Source of the DNA: Hippea maritima DSM 10411
GTDB lineage: Bacteria; Campylobacterota_A; Desulfurellia; Desulfurellales; Hippeaceae
Assembly: GCF_000194135.1 (NCBI RefSeq)
Contig: NC_015318.1
Coordinates: 124,001 to 188,000 of the forward strand
DNA: 64,000 bases
Reading direction: 5' to 3'
Shown: piece after piece, positions 60,966 to 64,000 of the stretch
Numbering within the stretch: position 1 is the first letter of the stretch
Layout: every line of letters begins with the position of its first letter
Notes under the pieces: generated by a model
Seen by the model: the letters and a program-made list of their open reading frames with translations, nothing else
Told to the model about the DNA's origin: nothing
The model's database searches: none
Program-made: the position numbers and the translations under genes

Positions 60966-63062
60966 TTATTTAAGCCAAATTATATAAGCTTTGCCATCTG
61001 TAAAAAACTTGTCTCCGTAGAAATTGTAGCCTGAGAATGGTTCCACAAACTGGATTTTTTTATATTTTTCTATTAAATGTTTTGATCTGAGACTGTTAAA
61101 AAAGAACTCTCTTTCTTTGTCTATGTTGGGGTTAATTTTATGTATTACCCATTTCAGTCGAGTATCAAAACTTACAGCAGCCACATATATTTCCTCACCC
61201 TCTATAGAGTAGTATGTTTTCCATATTCTGCCATGGTGTCTAAGTTTTATACTCTCACCTTTTATGGGTTTCTCTATACCAAAATTGTTGACCTTGTAAT
61301 TCCAGAAACCAGGGGATATGGGCGCCTCATTATAAGGCTTGTTGTGAATTAGTGCAATTATGGATTTTTTTATGGATTTCAAACTTAATTTGTCGGCAAA
61401 ATACCATCCAACCACACTCATGTCTTTTTTTAGTGTATAGTCGTTTTTTGCTATGATAATCAAGTTAATAGGCTCTTCTTTTTCTCCTAATATTGTTGTT
61501 GTGTATCTTAAATCGCTATTTTTAAATACCGATAAAGCACTTTTGGTTGGTGTTAAAGTGAGATGTATTTTGTTCGTTGATTTGGGATTGAACTCGACTG
61601 CAAATATTGCACAGATGGTTAAGGATAATAGGATGATTGCATAGGAGGTATATTTTTCTTTTTTACTTACAAAAAATTGATTTTCTGGGTTTTTATAATT
61701 GAGAAACTCACAGATGCCTATTGCGATTATCAACCAACACGATCCTATAAGATATCCTGCCCAAACATCGCTGAAATAATGGACATCTAGGTAGATTCTG
61801 CTTGCACCGATGAGAATTACTACAGCAAGTCCAGCCATAGCGATATTAAATTTAGATTTTAGTTTTTTTGCCTGAGTTATATAAAAATATGTTAGAAAGC
61901 CATAAAAAGCTGCGGATATGGTTGCATGCCCGCTTGGGAAGGAATAGCCAACGGCACTGTAATAGGCTTCCAGAGGCCTTGGTCTGTGCAGGATAAATTT
62001 TATAGACCAGGTTGTGGCGGTTGAACCCACTATGGAGACAAAAAGCGGGAATATGCATTTTCTTTTTCTATATATGAGGAACAAAATTATGGACATAGCT
62101 GTAATAACAATTATTGTTTTTTTATTTCCAAACATGGTTATAAACAGCATTATCTTTACAACCGATACATTTCTGAAATGATAAATAAGATTTGAAAACA
62201 TGATGTCGAATTTATATAGCATGTTTTTGTGAATGATTTCTGATGTTGTTTCTATAAATAGGGAAAATAGGTATACAAAACTTAATGATAAAATTGTGAG
62301 CGGCAAGCCGTTGAATCTTTCTAGGGTTAGCCTGGAATTTAAAAAACCAAACAACTTTGGGTATTTGTCTATTAGCCTTAATATGTCTGAATTTGTTTTT
62401 AAATAATTCCAGATCGATTTTTGGAGGGCGAGTATGTAAGAACCATATTTTACAAAGAAAAATTTAAATGCATACAAGACAGCAAATATAAAGAATATGA
62501 TTGCAATGACTATTGTTATTCTTCCCAACCACGCCTTGGCAAGATTTATAGAGCTGCCAAACAAGTACCCAGCAGAAAGAAACTCAAAGCTCCACGCTAT
62601 AGCACCTATAACATCCCAAAATAGGAATTTAGTTAGTTTTGTATCCATGCTTCCGGCTATAAAAGGGAATGTTTCTTTAAGTCCTGGTATCAACCTTCCG
62701 ATGGAGAGGCTTCGAGCTCCATACGAATCGAAGAATCTTTTGCCTTTTTCCAGGTGACTCTTTTTCAAAAACCACTTTTCTTTTACAATCCAAGATTTAC
62801 CATACTTTTTTCCAAGTTTATAGTTTATATAGTCTCCAAGTACAGCAGATGAGACGGTGAATGCCATTAAATAGAGAAAATTGTAATATCCCGCTGCACT
62901 TAAGGCGCCGAATATTAACACGATAGTTGAGCCTGGTATAAAAAGCCCTATAACCAAAATTGTTTCAAGTAGTGTGGCTAAGGCAGCAATCCAATAACCC
63001 AAGATGCCTAAATGGACTACATAAGGTACTATGTAGTTGTTGAATATCTCTGTTAAATGCAT
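60966..63062 (-). CDS. DedA - PAP2 - LssY-like triple-domain membrane protein
   Basis: A 698-residue polytopic protein. Residues about 1-200 are a DedA/SNARE-associated domain with ETILVIGLFIPGSTIVLIFGALSAAG, VLGDYINYKLGKKYG and RLIPGLKETFPFIAGSM. Residues about 285-440 are a PAP2 phosphatase with KFILHRPRP, GYSFPSGHATISAAFYGF and RIYLDVHYFSDVWAGYLIG. Residues about 500-698 resemble the LssY C-terminal domain (VGWYFADKLSL, NNFGIEKP, RHHGRIWKTYY). DedA proteins scramble polyprenyl phosphates or phospholipids, so flipping and dephosphorylation may be joined in one chain. It lies 43 nt after the intact LysE gene. Confidence 0.85.
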   Translation of the reverse strand: MHLTEIFNNYIVPYVVHLGILGYWIAALATLLETILVIGLFIPGSTIVLIFGALSAAGYYNFLYLMAFTVSSAVLGDYINYKLGKKYGKSWIVKEKWFLKKSHLEKGKRFFDSYGARSLSIGRLIPGLKETFPFIAGSMDTKLTKFLFWDVIGAIAWSFEFLSAGYLFGSSINLAKAWLGRITIVIAIIFFIFAVLYAFKFFFVKYGSYILALQKSIWNYLKTNSDILRLIDKYPKLFGFLNSRLTLERFNGLPLTILSLSFVYLFSLFIETTSEIIHKNMLYKFDIMFSNLIYHFRNVSVVKIMLFITMFGNKKTIIVITAMSIILFLIYRKRKCIFPLFVSIVGSTATTWSIKFILHRPRPLEAYYSAVGYSFPSGHATISAAFYGFLTYFYITQAKKLKSKFNIAMAGLAVVILIGASRIYLDVHYFSDVWAGYLIGSCWLIIAIGICEFLNYKNPENQFFVSKKEKYTSYAIILLSLTICAIFAVEFNPKSTNKIHLTLTPTKSALSVFKNSDLRYTTTILGEKEEPINLIIIAKNDYTLKKDMSVVGWYFADKLSLKSIKKSIIALIHNKPYNEAPISPGFWNYKVNNFGIEKPIKGESIKLRHHGRIWKTYYSIEGEEIYVAAVSFDTRLKWVIHKINPNIDKEREFFFNSLRSKHLIEKYKKIQFVEPFSGYNFYGDKFFTDGKAYIIWLK

Positions 63063-63104
63063 AAAACTCTCATTCCTCCAAACTTAATTATTTTGATACA
63101 TTTC

Positions 63105-63761
63105 CTACTTTGTTATAAAATTAAAATATGTTTGAACACTTTTAAATAAGAAATAAAACGAAATCACGATTAAAAAAATGCCAAATGCTTTGTTTATTTT
63201 ATGCTCTGTTTTATAGGTTAGAATTTTACCAATTTTATTTATAAGCAAAGCCATGCTTATTAAATATGAGACAATGCCGACTCCGGCAGATAGAAGAAAG
63301 GCAATAGAATATGGAGTTTTGATACTTTCCATGATGTTTATGTCTTTCAAAAACTCAAAACAAAACAGCCACCAAAAAACTATTGGCGGGTTCGTTATAG
63401 CAATAAGTAAACCTATGAAAAAAGATGTGTGTATCTTAAATAATTTTGCCTTTTTGATATTGTTTTCAGTGTATCTGTTGCTATAGATTAAGGTATAAAG
63501 TCCTAGAATGATTAGTATAATTCCCCCTATAAATAAAAATAATGCCTCGATTTCTTTGTCGGCTAAAAAGGGGGCTATGCCAAAAATAGCTATAAAACCG
63601 TATATTAAATCAGATATGGTTGAACCTAAAGCTACCATGATTGATTCTTTTACATAGCCAGATATTGATCTTTTGGCCATTTCTATTTGTATTGGTCCTA
63701 TAGGTATAGCTGTGATTAGCCCTATAATGTATGAACTGAAAAGCAGTAGAATAAATTCCAT
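63105..63761 (-). CDS. LysE family translocator
   Basis: A 218-residue protein with six hydrophobic helices and the LysE/RhtB start SYIIGLITAIPIGPIQIEMAKRSISGYVKESIMVALGSTISDLIYGFIAIFG. The conserved NPPIVFWW motif is in helix 4. Family members export amino acids or cations. This is the intact paralogue of the broken copy at 55596-56246. It lies 52 nt behind a partial methyltransferase gene and ahead of the DedA-PAP2-LssY gene. A link to lipid modification is suggested only by position. Confidence 0.85.
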   Translation of the reverse strand: MEFILLLFSSYIIGLITAIPIGPIQIEMAKRSISGYVKESIMVALGSTISDLIYGFIAIFGIAPFLADKEIEALFLFIGGIILIILGLYTLIYSNRYTENNIKKAKLFKIHTSFFIGLLIAITNPPIVFWWLFCFEFLKDINIMESIKTPYSIAFLLSAGVGIVSYLISMALLINKIGKILTYKTEHKINKAFGIFLIVISFYFLFKSVQTYFNFITK

Positions 63762-63813
63762 CTTTTAGGTTTTTTCCTTAATTTATTTTTGTTTGTTCTC
63801 TGTTGATGAATCT

Positions 63814-64000
63814 TTATTTTATACATTTTATTATAACAGCAGGAGGCAGATTTAGCCATACAGGTTTTGATGTTCTTACTACTCTAAATTGCTTGTGCAG
63901 TATGCTTCTAAATCTACTTTGACTGGGAAAAATAAAGGTGTGTAAATATGAATATGTTATAAATATTCCGTTGGGTCTTAGTATTCTATGGATTAAATTT
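63814..64000 (-). CDS. Phospholipid methyltransferase-like protein (partial, 5' part beyond the window)
   Basis: The visible C-terminal 61 residues include RPNGIFITYSYLHTF, PSQSRFRSILHKQFRVV and the end WLNLPPAVIIKCIK. They align with residues about 135-195 of the methyltransferase at 57263-58189 and stop where that domain ends, with no GT9 extension. It is followed by LysE, as in the downstream pair, so the two gene pairs are paralogous. The start and SAM site are outside the window. Confidence 0.75.
   Translation of the reverse strand, partial: NLIHRILRPNGIFITYSYLHTFIFPSQSRFRSILHKQFRVVRTSKPVWLNLPPAVIIKCIK

Overview
This window looks like a piece of an AT-rich bacterial chromosome from a strict anaerobe, most probably a moderately thermophilic sulfur reducer of the Desulfurellaceae (Hippea/Desulfurella type). 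That placement is an inference. It rests on the mix of single-chain pyruvate carboxylase, class I two-subunit fumarase, a complete sdhCDAB set, a plasma-membrane-type H+ P-type ATPase, the sulfide-dependent homocysteine (DUF39/HcyBio) cluster of anaerobes, an archaeal-style NAD salvage enzyme and an IGHMBP2-like helicase. Genes are packed tightly, mostly in operons with 1-20 nt overlaps. No rRNA, CRISPR array, insertion sequence or prophage was seen.

Region by region. 1-4.1 kb (minus): branched-chain amino acid ABC importer livJ-H-M-G-F, with livF cut by the window edge. 4.4-17.3 kb (plus): a C4/TCA block of pyruvate carboxylase, H+-ATPase with a coupled orphan ABC ATPase, malate dehydrogenase, fumarase alpha/beta and succinate dehydrogenase, with clear sigma70-type promoters and hairpin terminators. 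17.3-23.0 kb (minus): one operon of an ACT protein, paaK, HIT protein, lapA, lapB, ruvA and xseA. 23.1-25.0 kb (plus): an Upf1/IGHMBP2-like helicase whose 5' end is interrupted by an in-frame TAA. 25.1-27.8 kb (minus): TRAP transporter dctPQM with an operator-like inverted repeat on its promoter. 27.8-31.9 kb: a DsbC-like protein, a small orphan gene, dus, rho and a secreted zinc phospholipase C-like protein. 32.0-37.1 kb (plus): tRNA-Gln(CTG), tRNA-Glu(CTC), then gap-pgk-tpiA-secG and a peptide-binding protein. 37.1-39.4 kb (minus): HcyBio, UPF0280 and NIL-ferredoxin. 39.6-42.8 kb (plus): yggS, nicotinamidase-like hydrolase, nicotinate phosphoribosyltransferase, tatD. 42.8-52.1 kb (minus): a long run-on operon containing mnmA, EamA, uppP, a nucleotide-sugar dehydrogenase, xseB, ispA, hisB, mtaB, an MBL hydrolase, a diacylglycerol kinase and a PAP2 phosphatase. 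52.2-54.2 kb (plus): a two-component system.

The last 10 kb (minus) is the most unusual part. It is an envelope-lipid remodelling locus that runs off the right edge: a COG3963-type phospholipid methyltransferase (partial), a LysE-family translocator, a DedA-PAP2-LssY triple fusion, a PAP2-dual-specificity-phosphatase fusion, an ArnT-like glycosyltransferase, a second methyltransferase fused to a GT9 glycosyltransferase, a second LysE gene and an MFS transporter. The methyltransferase + LysE pair therefore occurs twice. In the downstream copy the GT9 part is split by two -1 shifts, each lying exactly on an A_AAA_AAR/Y slippery heptamer in the right phase. The adjoining LysE copy carries two indels. 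Whether this is programmed or transcriptional slippage, gene decay or sequence error cannot be settled from the sequence alone.

How the genes work together (inference): the central block carboxylates pyruvate to oxaloacetate and interconverts malate, fumarate and succinate at a quinone-linked SDH, in either direction of the TCA cycle. The glycolytic trio and NAD salvage genes serve core metabolism, and the HcyBio cluster supplies homocysteine from sulfide. The uppP/ispA/PAP2/DGK genes and the right-hand island act on polyprenyl and phospholipid phosphates in the inner membrane.
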